From assembly GCF_037392515.1 (NCBI RefSeq), contig NC_090295.1, forward strand, positions 22,026,001 through 22,090,000: a stretch of DNA of 64,000 bases. Direction: 5' to 3'. The translations under genes were made by a program, and so were the position numbers. How positions within the stretch are numbered: the first letter of the stretch is position 1; every line of letters starts with the position of its first letter. A model generated the notes under the pieces. It was given only the letters and a program-made list of their open reading frames with translations. It made no database searches and had not been told where the DNA came from. Below are positions 19,841-30,805 of the stretch, piece after piece. Origin of the DNA: Haliotis asinina. Taxonomy: Eukaryota > Mollusca > Gastropoda > Lepetellida > Haliotidae.

Positions 19841-20460
19841 AAATGCTACCACCACCATCACTTTTTTCTGGATGTATTGCCTTTTATCCACTCCAAAAAA
19901 CTATTTTTTACCATTCTTATCAAATGCAAACCTGCATTATATTTCATAACAAATACTTTTCATTGTCCTCTAATTTCGTTTAAAACATGAAACAAAATCT
20001 AGAGATGGCATTAAACAATGTAATGGCGTGATGTGGCGATACAGAGATTTGAAGTGTCCCACTCTTATCCAAAAATAACTCGCAACTATTTCAAAAGCGC
20101 TTTTCTGGACTTGGTTGTGACTTTTCGTCAGCGTTAAATGTCACCTTAAATCACACAGAGAGATCAGCCTACCAATAAAACGCTGGTATAATGTACACGA
20201 TTACTGTGGGATATACGATATCACTGAAGCTGGTAAATCTGGGAGGGGCAATAAATATTGCTGTGTGATCGTCACACTGTTGAAGGCTACTCGAGAACCG
20301 TATCACATTCATGATGTCAATGATCACATCTCAGGGGTGCTACATTCCAATCGAGGGCCTTTTTAGGTAATTTAAAACCGGTTTGCCGCTTTTGTGTTAT
20401 TGAATGATATGTGGCTTAACTTTGCGTTCAGGTTTATGGCACCTTTAAGGCGAGATATGT

Positions 20461-20645
20461 TTGAGCGCGTGCGTGTGCGTGTGCGTGTGCGTGTGCGTGT
20501 GCGTGTGCGTGTGCGTGTGCGTGTGGTTTTACTGTACCGGACTTTTCATTCGAAACATTTTGCTGTACGACGCAGCCGGGGATCGAACTAAAGATTTTTT
20601 GCTCTCCGGGAAGACGTTCCGTCCATTAGACTTTCAAGCGTGTAG
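20461..20645 (-). mobile_element. tRNA-derived SINE-like unit (E) with a hexamer tail
   Basis: Read on the minus strand: TCTAATGGACGGAACGTCTT (box A-like), TAGTTCGATCCCCGG (box B), then ACAGTAAAACCACACG running into (CACACG)n, seen on the plus strand as (TGCGTG)n at 20466-20524. Only one copy was noticed. Confidence 0.5.
20466..20524. repeat. (TGCGTG)n microsatellite
   Basis: About ten hexamers in a row; it is the tail of the SINE-like unit next to it. Confidence 0.95.
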
Positions 20646-20807
20646 TTCGCATGTCAGAAGATGCAGCTTTCTTTGGTCAGATTCAGCATTGAAAGAGCTT
20701 CTCACTTTCTGCAAAGTTGGTTGGTTGGTTATTTCGTACAGTGAGGCACGGATTGCAGTGTGTCTGTATCAGCAGATAAACATGTGTGTTTTCAGTGATT
20801 GTGTGAA

Positions 20808-20905
20808 TATATTTTTACGCCGCATTTAGCAATATTCCAGCAATATCACGGCGGGGGGCACCAGAAAAGGCTTCAAACATTGTAAGCTTCATACGTTGTA
20901 TCCAT
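20808..20905 (-). mobile_element. SINE family A, 3' half
   Basis: TTTTTACGCCGCATTTAGCA, ATATTCCAGCAATATCACGG, CACCAGAAAAGGCTTC; the tRNA head is absent. Confidence 0.8.
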
Positions 20906-20939
20906 ATCTGGGAAGTAGGGAGCTATTTTAACTTATTTT

Positions 20940-20994
20940 ATGTTTTTTTTTTGTTTGTTTTTTTTTTGTTTTTTGTTTTGGGGGGGGGGGGGGT
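20940..20994. repeat. Poly(T) and poly(G) run
   Basis: T-rich with single Gs, then about 13 consecutive Gs. Confidence 0.95.
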
Positions 20995-21996
20995 ATAAAC
21001 CAGAGGCAGGTCTCTAATATGACCAAATTGGACATGGAACATAACGTTCAGAGTGTTCAGGACGGTGCCGATTTCGTTGCCAGCAAGATCTGACAAATTA
21101 TAGTTGCTCTTAACGAACATGAATTATGGCATCATCGGGAACAAGAATTGTTGTCCATGAAAACGTGTCACGTATTCGGTGACAATAACAGAAGTTTCGC
21201 TGTTGACAATTGGTGTTTTTAAATTATAATCATTTTTTAAATACATGTTTTTTAATTCTTGTAGCACTTTTGTTAAATATCGATTCCAAGTTTTATAAAA
21301 CCCTTACAATACCATCTGGACAAGGAAATAGGCGTTGTTCTTTGTGTAACAAAGTGAACAAAATGCTGAAGCCGTTTTTGAAGGTCTGTCAACTAGAGCA
21401 CTAACTGATTGTTGTAATTTCCAGAATTTTGTACCCTAGGGTTAAATTGTTTTTGGGTTAGTGTTTAATCTATCAGCTTTCTTCTCCCGTATCGTAAATT
21501 AGAAACGTGCCTGTGTGAAAACATCTTACAAATACTTCACCCGCCATGAGAAAGGCGTTATCGTTTATAACTGTGGGCGTTAAACACATAAACCCAGTTA
21601 AACTATGAAAACTTTGTGTGCAAACCGCCGCCGCTCGTTTTGTTAGTTTGTAAATATTTATGAAAGTGGTCTTTATCACATTAGCGATGAAGCGAGATAA
21701 AGATCGGTGTATGGGTATTATGTTATATGATATCGCGACTGGACACAGCTCATTACAAATTCTGAATCACGCTTAACAAGAATAGAATTGTTGACCCCAG
21801 GTAGATCACTCTGTTTGTTAACTCATCATTAACGCGGGGCGATGCTCCCATACACAAATCATTTTCATTGGATATTATTCCCTAAATGTTGGTTTAACCC
21901 TCCCCTCTCGCTCCAGCTTCCCCGGGGCTGTGTGGGGCGGGTATTGCTTGACCCCTGTGATGGACCTATCATGTTGCAATTTTGTGTGGGGGAAGC
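20995..21996. other. Intergenic, nothing recognised
   Basis: AT-rich, with no exon or repeat family seen. Confidence 0.45.
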
Positions 21997-22098
21997 TGGG
22001 CCTATATTCACAAAGCGATCTCAGCGACTGTGATAACAGTATGGACGTTGTCAGATTTTGTCTGGCGTAACGCTAAGATCGCTGGAAAACAGGCCCCG
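21997..22098. mobile_element. Hairpin element (GGGCC ends)
   Basis: GGGCCTATATTCACAAAGCG and ATCTCAGCG pair with CGCTAAGATCGC and AACAGGCCC at the right end. Same class as 31269 and 32176, with CGCTAAGATCGC-type interior. Confidence 0.7.
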
Positions 22099-22327
22099 GT
22101 GAACTGATCAGATTTTAATGATCTTAAGGGGGCAGTTTTGGCTACGGTTGGAAAGTTATTACGGGCTCAGTTTTCAAACCACTTTAGACAGAAGTGTCAA
22201 ATTTGAACTATAACGATGTCAGGTCACCTGAGTTGCGTCCCTTATCCGTACCTGGATCCTTTGATCAATTACTCGAATGCTATATTTATCCTGTAATTAC
22301 AACTCGTTTGCACATACAGATGCACAC

Positions 22328-22455
22328 GTCGGGTAGCCTAGTGGTTAAAGTGTCCGTTTGTCACGCTGAAGACCCAGGTTCAATTCCCCACATACGTGAA
22401 GCCCATTTCTGTGATACAGCTGAAGCACTGCAAAAAACGTCGTAAAACTAAACTT
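22328..22455 (+). mobile_element. SINE family A, internally deleted
   Basis: GGGTAGCCTAGTGGTTAAAG, CCCAGGTTCAATTCCCCACA, GTGAAGCCCATTTCTG, CGTCGTAAAACTAAACT. Confidence 0.88.
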
Positions 22456-22461
22456 TGTTTA

Positions 22462-22581
22462 ATAATTTCTGGCAGTTTCATGTGGGAGCGACACCAGCAA
22501 CGAAAAAGCGGCGTAAAACTAAACTCACTCATTCTTTTTCAGTAATTTCTTGCAGCTTCATTGGGAGCAACACCGACAACG
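22462..22581 (+). repeat. 42-bp duplication flanking a lone SINE 3' tail
   Basis: TAATTTCTGGCAGTTTCATG...CAACGAA (22462-22503) recurs as TAATTTCTTGCAGCTTCATT...CAACGAA (22541-22581). Between them lies AAGCGGCGTAAAACTAAACT plus CACTCATTC, a family A/B tail with no body. Confidence 0.7.
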
Positions 22582-23029
22582 AATTTCACACACTGGAGCC
22601 AGCTGGGGACTCAAAATCGGGCCAACGGGTCGACGAGCATTTCACCATCAAGGCTTTTCCATCGTTCCCTCCCCACGGAAGAGTTAACACTGTCGACAAC
22701 GGGTGTGTGCGTGTGGTTTTTTTCCAAATCAATGCTCCTTTCACGAAAAGGACACAAGTTTAACTTTCCGCTTCACTGATGATCTCATATATATTTCAGT
22801 ATGTACATCAGGCATATTCCTCTAGTCGATCATGACATCTTGTCCTCAGAGAAGTTTGATTTAATCTTGAAAGAGGGATTGGCAATTTTACCCTTGAAGG
22901 TTACATATAGTTGCGTGGGGAGTTGAAATTTAATACTTTGGTATGAACACCACCATTTCATGCATCTGCAGTTCTTCTTGCCTCCCGAGTTTGGTGTCTT
23001 TCTGTGTGGGACGACAAATTGAGAGACTA

Positions 23030-23103
23030 TGGTTTTACGCCGCAAATCGTCGGTTCATTCCCTCGCTTCGAGCGAACGCTTTAATCACTTGGCTACCCTA
23101 CTC
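23030..23103 (-). mobile_element. SINE family A fragment
   Basis: GGTTTTACGCCGCAAATCG jumps to GAGCGAACGCTTTAATCACT and TGGCTACCCTACTCC; the middle is deleted. Confidence 0.65.
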
Positions 23104-23261
23104 CAAAAGGTGAAATCTGAAATAAAGCGTTTGTGTCCAACAGTCCAGAAATGTCACTTATTTAAAATACTACCAACGAAACCTGTCAAAAGATATCTTA
23201 AAACATCTCAAATCGTGACCAGTCCCAATAATTTCTAGTTCTTGTGGAAGTGAATTTGAAA

Positions 23262-23366
23262 GAGGTAACTGACAAGATCAGGTGGTCAGGCTCGCTGACT
23301 TGGCTGACGAATGTCATCGTATCTAAATTGGGTAGATCGATGCTCATGATGTTGATCTCGTGGTTA
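23262..23366 (+). mobile_element. SINE family B fragment
   Basis: GATCAGGTGGTCAGGCTCGC, TGACTTGGCTGACG and GTAGATCGATGCTCATGATG. Confidence 0.78.
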
Positions 23367-24080
23367 AACAACAAACCAAACAGCCAACAGTATAGGGTTA
23401 TCATGTCCACACATGGCACTTTGATAACACTTAAAGCTATATCTATGTATGGTCTCACTGGATCGGTGATTCAATTCGATTCCTTGGGTGAGAGAGTGAC
23501 TTAGTGAGTGAGGGAGGAAGCCCAAAGTGATGTTTTAAAGAATGGCCGCGAAAAAAATATCCTGTCACAATTATAGTGCAGGGACAAACGAACTGATCTT
23601 TCCTTCATGTAAAATACTTTAATATCATTGGCCAATGACGCTTCAACAACTTTCCGTGTCTCACCTCTCAGGAAAGCGACAATTGGAAAAAATATTACCC
23701 GCTGCCACGGTAACCGCCAAACTATCCGCAGACAAGCTGTATCGCTATCATACGCATGACGTCATGATTTGAGGCATGTGGTTCCCCGTGTTCCACAACC
23801 GCTTGATTAGCTGTTTTTAGGTAAATAAGTAGACATTTATTTTCCTACTTTCACTGCTTTATTTACACTATAGCTAGTTTAATCACTGAATCGTTTGCAC
23901 ACTCAACATAAACATAACCAGCCATCTTCATATCAATTTTAAGCTTGTCAGAACATGTTTCACTGATTTAAAAAATCCAGTCGAGAGGCAGACGCCATTT
24001 TGTTTACATGTCATACATTCTGTAGCGGTGTTCCAAATAAAATTAAAATGATGTTTTGTACATACAATATAGCGGCCCGA

Positions 24081-24151
24081 TGTACGCCTCTTTGAAGCAG
24101 TGTGATCGCTCGCCTATCGTCTCGGGTAACACTCCTACAAAGAGGCGTACA
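24081..24151. repeat. Inverted repeat with 14-bp perfect arms
   Basis: TGTACGCCTCTTTG (24081-24094) and CAAAGAGGCGTACA (24138-24151). Weaker pairing extends inward (GCAGTGTGA / TAACACTCC). Confidence 0.75.
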
Positions 24152-24951
24152 CCAGACAGTATTACCCTTGAGAGAACTTAAAGTACAACTTAAAGTATTC
24201 ATCGATGCTTTAGGGTGGCTAAACATTAAATAAAAAGGAATTTTTTATGTGAAGCATTTACAACTGGTATCACATCTGTGTTTGTGGCCTTAAGCTTGTC
24301 TCATTTCGCGACGCTAATGTTTCGCTAAAGCTGTATACATTCTTTGGTGAAATCAAACTATGAAGAGTATACCTTTTTCCCTGTGGTTTCCATGAGGTGG
24401 CATGAAAAATGCAGTGATGATTGTGGTATTCATATCCGAGACGATGAGAAATGTCAAAAGACATGAAAACTCGATCAAGAGGATAACTTATCTTAAAGGC
24501 CCGCAAGCCTTGTAAGCCTTATGAGTCACCGAGCTAAATGAAACATATGAGACAAATGACCATTAACATCAGAAGAAGATTCAGCACATACCTTCCGGTC
24601 AAAATATCAAAGGTCGGCACATGTCACGCGGAAAGAACCACCATCAGGGACGCCTCATATACTTCATTGCTGCGCATGGTCTGGCGCAAGAACACTCGGG
24701 ATATCTCGGCTCATTCCGCTCGCTTCATGTTGAGCCGATTGGAGCTTTATGATATTTTCTAAGTGAGTGAGTTTGGTACAACGCTTTTGAAAACGTATTT
24801 CGTGTATATCATGGTGGGTCAGGTTTATGTTGAGGAAATTCTATGCCTGATTCATAGGGTTAATCTTCAGAGGAAGAACTTGGTTTTGGTACTCCGGATC
24901 TTCTACTGAGCGGTATTCCAGATTCCGCAGCGACGTACACTGATTGTCTTG

Positions 24952-25104
24952 AGTGAGTGAGTAAGGTTTACGCCGCTGTGAACATTATCCCATGAAATCA
25001 CGATGGGGGACACCAAAAGCTGGGCTTCTCACATGAAACCCGGGGTGTGGGGGTCGAACCCAGATCTTCAGTGTGCCTTAATTGTTAAGCTACTCAGTTG
25101 CCCT
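24952..25104 (-). mobile_element. SINE family A
   Basis: GAGTGAGTGAGTAAGGTTTA, GGGGGACACCAAAAGCTGGG, GTCGAACCCAGATCTTC and TTGTTAAGCTACTCAG. Confidence 0.85.
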
Positions 25105-25131
25105 TAGAATTCTTAACAAGGTGAAGATTTG

Positions 25132-25322
25132 GTTTTCAGTTATCCATGCTTGTCATAAGGGGCGACTAACAGGATCGAGTGGTCAGGCTGACTGACTTAG
25201 TTGACACGTGTCATCTTATCCCATTTGCTTACATCGATGTTCATGCTGTTGATCACTGCATTGTCTGATCCAGACTCGATTATTTACAGGACGCCGTAAT
25301 ATAGCAGGGTATTGTTCAATGG
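25132..25322 (+). mobile_element. SINE family B
   Basis: TTTTCAGTTATCCATGCTTG, GATCGAGTGGTCAGGCTGAC, GTTGACACGTGTCATCTTAT, GATCCAGACTCGATTATTTA; tail missing. Confidence 0.85.
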
Positions 25323-25456
25323 TATATTTTCGATTCTCTTAATGCCAGGGTGACAAGCCAGCAGAAAATCTATTCCATAAGCTTGTGAGTAGGCATGGTC
25401 ATGCGTGTTATGTGCGTGCGTGCGTGCGTGTGTGCGCACGCAGTATCATTAAGTCC

Positions 25457-25575
25457 AGTCTGGTAGCGTTGTGGTTAAAGCGTCACATGGTTACGTGTGA
25501 AGCCCATTTCTGATGTCTCCTGACGTTAGGTTGCAGGAATATTACTAAAAGCGGCGCAAAACAATACTGACTCGG
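25457..25575 (+). mobile_element. SINE family A, box B deleted
   Basis: GGTAGCGTTGTGGTTAAAGC runs into GTGTGAAGCCCATTTCTGAT; ends GCGGCGCAAAACAATACTGA. Confidence 0.8.
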
Positions 25576-26416
25576 CTATAAGGAAATTCGTACATGTATT
25601 GTCGATTAATGCTACCCAGTCCTTATAGCAAGGTGACTGTTCTGAGGTCAAAATGAGATGCATCAAAGGTGAGATTGGTGTAAAAAGTACACTCACTCAC
25701 TCAATATTATGAGTTTGATGCTGTGCACAAGCAAACTGTAGCGCAAATAGGGTTGCGCAACAAAGACAAAATGACAAGTCTTCCTACATGCGACCTGTCT
25801 GTGTGGTGACATACTGGACAAATATTTAGGGATTGACAGTGCTGGGAGCAGGTTTCTGACAAGACTGAGGAGAGGAATTCTGCACTCTGAGGTCGATCTA
25901 ACGCTGTTTCTACACATGAATCACAGTTGATTGCTTGTGAAAATAATAGTAATATATCACAACCTCAACTCTGCGAGTTGCCCTGCAGGTGTGAACGAGT
26001 CGTCTTACAATCAGCCTGCTATCTGAAAGTGGAACACAGTCAACAAACCATGGCGTTCGACAGCCCCCCTGTTACCAAGACACCTATGGTTACTGTACGT
26101 CAGAGGGGACTGCGAGGGGTCCGAGGGGCTACACTGAGGGTCACACTCCGTAATTCCACTTGTCCCTCCCCCTGTCGTTTGTTATTACAGTTACCGCAAC
26201 AATCCTGAAATCGATGAAAACATATCAAAAATGATAAAGCTCACACCTTGACTCCGCTTGAAGCGAGGCTTGGCTCAGCGGTGCCTTCGTCGACAGTAGG
26301 GACTTATGAGAAGCTGATGAGCTTTTACTAAAGTTATACACCGCCGTAATGACACAAGGTTATAGGTTTAAAGATATTTAAATCGTAAACCAAATAAATC
26401 GGACGTGAGTTCTCAT

Positions 26417-26424
26417 TTCCCACG
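26417..26424 (-). promoter_or_regulatory. Su(H)/RBPJ site upstream of the Hes gene
   Basis: TTCCCACG, i.e. CGTGGGAA on the minus strand, matches the CSL consensus YGTGRGAA. About 465 bases before the start codon. Confidence 0.55.
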
Positions 26425-26557
26425 CTCTCCCAGTGCCCCGTTCGCCGAGGTGTTTTGGTGTGTCGGGTATCGGCGTTCCTGGCCACATATATCCCCCAGG
26501 TAGGGGATTGGGGGAACACAGGTGACGTCTACCTGGCCGCGAGGTAGGGGCGGGGTT

Positions 26558-26565
26558 TTCCCACA
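26558..26565 (-). promoter_or_regulatory. Second Su(H)/RBPJ site
   Basis: TTCCCACA, i.e. TGTGGGAA on the minus strand, also a full YGTGRGAA match in the same orientation, 141 bases downstream of the first. Confidence 0.55.
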
Positions 26566-26670
26566 CTCCTTCTAAAGCCTGGTCGCGTGCCTTTATTACC
26601 ATATCAACAAGTTTCCTGGTTGACGGGCGTGTTTAGGCATGCGCCAAGGCGTGGTGCTGCTCGCGACGTT

Positions 26671-26738
26671 ATTTAAACCAATGAGTGATCGGAACGCCAC
26701 GAGTTGGGCGGAGCTTAATGGAACGTGATTGACACGCG
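26671..26738 (+). promoter_or_regulatory. Possible core promoter of the Hes gene
   Basis: ATTTAAA at 26671-26677 is directly followed by CCAATGAG. GGGCGG lies at 26706 and CACGCG, a class C site of the kind Hes proteins bind, at 26733-26738. The start codon is 205 bases further on. The order suggests a TATA-type start with autoregulation; this is inference. Confidence 0.35.
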
Positions 26739-26881
26739 AGTTGAGACGGTGTAACGTTCCAGCGTGTCTGTGTCTGTCACACGAAACGCACGGTGTAGGT
26801 ATTTTATCGATATACGCGCGTGCTAGGCAACATTCCTCTGCAGAAGGGACACGATCTGAACTCGTGGAACATAACACAGTC

Positions 26882-26923
26882 ATGAGATCTGAGAAGTCAG
26901 CGTCAGCGAGGGACTCTCGCAGG
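26882..26923 (+). CDS. Hes-like gene, exon 1
   Basis: ATG AGA TCT GAG starts MRSEKSASARDSRR, 14 codons, phase 0 end, donor AGG|GTATGA. The same frame is open upstream, but this ATG fits the leader length of the family. Confidence 0.85.
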
Positions 26924-29900
26924 GTATGAATAACAACGTATTCGATTGTCGGATTGTTGATGTATATATAATATACATAAAAATAACAGAATAAGGGTGG
27001 AAGAGTGTACGTTTCGTTTCTCTTTTCAGACCAACAAACCGATGATGGAAAAACGGAGACGGGCGAGAATAAACGCCAGTTTGTCGGAGCTGAAATCTTT
27101 ACTGTTAGATGCCATTAACAAAGAGGTAAATATGTTAGCATATTTTTATTATATGAACTTGTAACCTGGAAATGTCTTTTGAAAAAGGTGTTAAAGCGGT
27201 CTTGTTTCATCTACCGCGTGAGGGGTTGAACAGGTCGCAAAAGGTTTATACTTGTCACAGGTTAATACTTTTCCCAGTACTTGTCACAAAGTCGGAAATG
27301 ATGACCGTTATATTTGTAGTCACAATGACAAGTGCGGAGGGATAAATGTGATCCATGACGTTGTTGTGTCGTAACGGGTGTTGTGTGCCAAGCAATACAC
27401 AATTGCAGGCTTTCACGTGTACATATTACAGTGATCGGCAACAAACCACTGGTTCAGTCACTCACTCACTCAAATGATGTAATATCATTAACATGTGTAC
27501 AAATACTTGCTGTCCGAATCGAATCTTGAATCCGCTTTTAGAATTTAGAGTGAGTGAGTGAGTTTTAGGCCACACTTTCCAGACATATGGCTTTAGAATT
27601 TAGAAAACATCGAGAGCTTGTTCGAGAATGTCACACTGCCTCTCTTTGTCTCGAAACATTCTCGAAATGTTTGTCATACCACATTCGCACGGTATGGTAA
27701 TTACATGAAAGTACCGCTTTAATTCTGAAAAAGCACCCCTTCCCCCAGTGAGAGACTTTAAATCCGTCAACACACCTCGCCAGGAGATTTCATTCAAGGT
27801 TACCCTGATAATTCTGCAAACATGTTGCAGTAATTCTGCAGAATGTTTTCCGGAATTATCAATCTTACACTTCCGGAAATTTTCCGTGTTAGTGAGGTAC
27901 ATATATGTGAGTAGTAGTAGTGTAGTCTCACATAGACACAGGGTGAAGGGACAGCAGCGCCTTGAGGTCACACGCGTCTTCGACGACACATACTACTCAA
28001 TCTTATACAGGGATACTGCGTTGGTCAATGTTCCTTAAACGCACAGGCTTTGAATAACCAGTTTGGTGTATCATGGCATAACAGCAACACCCCTATCAAA
28101 TGTAATGTATGTAGATGTATGTCTTCATTCACAATACATAACTCGGTAGTACTGAAAGTGCCCTTGCTTGTTTCGCACGGACTGTCAATATATGTGGGTG
28201 ACGGTGAACAAGCCGATAAACTGATGTATCGGGAACACTTTCTATGCTCTCTTTTAGAACGCAGCGGGAAGGTTTCGTTTTTAATCCTTTGTACCCCCCC
28301 TTTAACACGGCTTGCGGCCTTGAATTATTATGGAACATATAAAGGTTTGTGTGTTTCATAATTTAGTATTTATCGTCACTGTTGACACAATTCAATATGT
28401 TTAAAGATATCGACTGATGCTCGCAGATTTTGATGGAAGTGGGGACAAGGTGTCACCAATCAGATGTTTTAAATTTATGATATAATTTTAATTTCTAATA
28501 ACACAATGCTGATAATGAACTTGATAAAGTCGAGCTTGACTTTTTGAGATAGATTCACAGTGTACTTATACTGATAACGGCTAGAATATTGGCTTTCAGT
28601 AACCCATGTTTGTCGTATGAGGCGACTAAAGAGATCGTGTCATCGGTTCCCATTTGCGCAGATCGATGTTTATGCTGTTGATCAGTGGATGGTCTGGTCC
28701 AGACTCGATTATTTACAGACCGCCGCCATAAAGCTTGAATATTGCTGAATGAGGCGTAAAACTCAACTCAGGGCACCATGTTTAAGGTTTTGGCGGAATG
28801 AAAAAGCCCACTGCTTTTCGTTTTTATGAAACCTAGGTCTTTAAGCTTGTAGTTTCGTGGACTAAGTTATGGTCAGTGATTCGGTAACGCAGTGGTTCTC
28901 GAAGAAGCCGAATAAAATATATTAGTTAGGGAAGTGGTTCTTTAATGCATTGGACAGATTGGCGCACCTTAGACAGACTTGGTTGTACTGCACGTTATGC
29001 GAATCCAAGATTACATATGATGCTTGTTCTGCTCTCACCACATATTAATCCCTTGTTAATCATCCCACTGTTTGCTAGTTAAATGCGATTGGCTGCTTCA
29101 TACCATAAAACAAACGAGGGTCACAGTGAGCACACCCCGTATCACGATCACTGGTGACAATGCTTATCAGTCGAAAATCAACAACGTAACTCAATTTATG
29201 TTTTTTTTCCAAAGGGTGGGCGTCACAACAAGATGGAGAAGGCGGACATTCTGGAGATGACAGTCAAACACCTGAGAGAGATCCAGAAGCACTCGCTCAC
29301 AGGTGAGACACTGCACGCCCCATTTCACGCAATATACCTGTCCTTTAGACACCTGTCAAACATCCAATCCAACATACCTCACATTGTCATGGAAATAACA
29401 ATATCTAATGTAGCATTAGAGGAGCAGATGAGTGACCGCAATCTCCTCTCACCTGTACTTATCGTTGATTGATAGGTGAGATTGTACCACCCAACACTCA
29501 ACCCGTTTTCATCACTGCAGTATATATATCAACATCGGCTTGTGGCATGCTTTTACATACATGACATTATGTGGTCATCGTTGTGTAGATAGATCTGACG
29601 AGAGCGGATAAATGCTAGACAAAGTCGGAGAATGAGAAACGTGGTTTGAACCCCGCTTTGTACAATTTTCCATGTGTTTTTGTTTGGAGGTATCTTAGTC
29701 TCGTTCGGAGACGGAGGAGGGTGAGCGGTTTTGGGGTTGAACACTCCGATCATGGTTTCACCATTAGCTCTGAAACCACTCCACGAGACAGGACACATTA
29801 TCTAATAACCAAACTGTTCTCACATTGATTATTCATTTATTTTGCTCAGACACAACAACGGAAGACCCAAGCAACAACAGTGTAACCAAGCACCGCCATG

Positions 29901-30628
29901 GTTATAATGAGTGTAAACAGGAAGTCAGTAGATACCTCGATACTGTCGCCGGATGTGACGCAGAACTCAAAACTCGTGTTTTAGACCACCTCACATCTAA
30001 GACAATGACGTCACTTCCGGAAGAACCAACTAGGGAAATTGCATCACCGGTAGTATCCAGTAACCAGATTCGGCCTTCATCGACGGAATTATCAAAGAAT
30101 GATGTTGCCATGGATGTCAACAACAACGTAGCGAGCGTAACGTCATTAGCCCAGACGGAAACGGCGCAAGTGTTCAGTGCGATGCAAGTCATACCGACAA
30201 AGCTCTCTTCTGGGGAAGTAGCTTTTGTTGTGCCTGCGAACATTGTAAACAGCAGACAGGTGTCGAACTATACGGTGCCAGCCAAAATTCAGAACACGCC
30301 ATCTTTGTCTAATCACATCTTGTCAGGCACGCCTGTGACGTCAGTAGCGACAACTCAAATGGTAACGCTTCCGTCATCCTCAGCAGTGTACCCGATGACA
30401 CAGGTGTCGGGGAGCATCACCATCATCCCATGTTCTAGCATTGCTGAGACATGTTTAGTCGCACCACCTGCACAACTTTCTAATTTACATGTGAAACACG
30501 TGCTTCACGAGCCGCACGTGCAAGTTCGTGAGCAAAACCGGAATGACGTTCATGGCGGCCATTTTGAACGTAGGGATAATTTGGAATGTGGAAAAGGGTC
30601 CATCTGGAGGCCGTGGTCGCACATTTAA
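26882..30628 (+). CDS. Hairy/E(spl)-type bHLH-Orange transcriptional repressor (Hes-like), 4 exons, complete
   Basis: Exons 26882-26923, 27030-27125, 29215-29302 and 29850-30628 give 334 residues. Hes proteins are nuclear class VI bHLH repressors, commonly switched on by Notch. Seen: a basic region with the family proline (NKPMMEKRRRARIN, residues 16-29), helix 1 LSELKSLLLDAINKE, loop RHNKMEKADILEM, helix 2 TVKHLREIQKH, an Orange domain (about residues 91-127: YNECKQEVSRYLDTVAG, then LKTRVLDHL), a low-complexity Ser/Thr/Pro/Val middle, and WRPW, the Groucho-binding tetrapeptide, followed by SHI. The intron positions in the bHLH are those usual for Hes genes. The ATG gives a short basic leader as in relatives. 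Close relatives (Hes1/4, hairy, deadpan) cannot be separated by eye; a Hey gene is excluded by proline and WRPW. Confidence 0.95.
27030..27125 (+). CDS. Hes-like gene, exon 2 (basic region and helix 1)
   Basis: Acceptor TTCTCTTTTCAG, donor GAG|GTAAAT; 32 codons beginning TNKPMMEKRRRARINASLSE. Confidence 0.95.
27126..29214 (+). other. Hes intron 2
   Basis: Contains a family B tail fragment (27549-27592, reverse) and a family B copy (28592-28768, forward). Open frames at 27600-28360 show no splice-flanked family similarity. Confidence 0.6.
28592..28768 (+). mobile_element. SINE family B
   Basis: CTTTCAGTAACCCATGTTTG, GGTCCAGACTCGATTATTTA, CAGACCGCCGCCATAAAGC; the GGTGGTCAGGCTCGCTGACT block is deleted. 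Confidence 0.85.
29215..29302 (+). CDS. Hes-like gene, exon 3 (loop and helix 2)
   Basis: Acceptor TTTTTTTTCCAAAG, donor G|GTGAGA; GGRHNKMEKADILEMTVKHL then REIQKHSLT. Ends one base into a codon. Confidence 0.95.
29850..30628 (+). CDS. Hes-like gene, exon 4 (Orange domain to WRPW)
   Basis: Acceptor TTTATTTTGCTCAG; begins AC, completing an Asp codon. Holds the Orange domain, the long linker and IWRPWSHI before TAA at 30626-30628. Confidence 0.95.
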
Positions 30629-30654
30629 GAAGTGTCACCATTTACTGACTTCAG

Positions 30655-30660
30655 TGTGAT
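30655..30660 (+). promoter_or_regulatory. K-box-like motif in Hes 3' UTR
   Basis: TGTGAT, 27 bases after the stop codon. In Drosophila E(spl) genes this motif is a microRNA target; relevance here is inferred. Confidence 0.3.
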
Positions 30661-30755
30661 GTTCATTGTTACGTCCCTTACATGTACCCGGATCCACATA
30701 GATATGGTTCTTCAATCCAGTAATGACCCTGGACCTATCGGCAGTCGCGGCCGTT

Positions 30756-30761
30756 AATAAA
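30756..30761 (+). terminator. Candidate poly(A) signal of Hes gene
   Basis: AATAAA, 128 bases after the stop codon; the first canonical signal downstream. Confidence 0.45.
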
Positions 30762-30805
30762 ATGCAAAGAACCACCGGCCAGATCTGAAGTGACATCTTG
30801 AAAGA

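Noticed and set aside
19571-19990. Open frames of Tyr/Cys/His, Val/Ala and Ser/Gly runs on both strands
   Set aside because: Direct reading of trinucleotide microsatellites.
25927-26208. 93-codon open frame before the Hes gene
   Set aside because: No domain, no downstream exon and low-complexity Arg/Gly; it could be a Hes 5' exon but nothing supports it.
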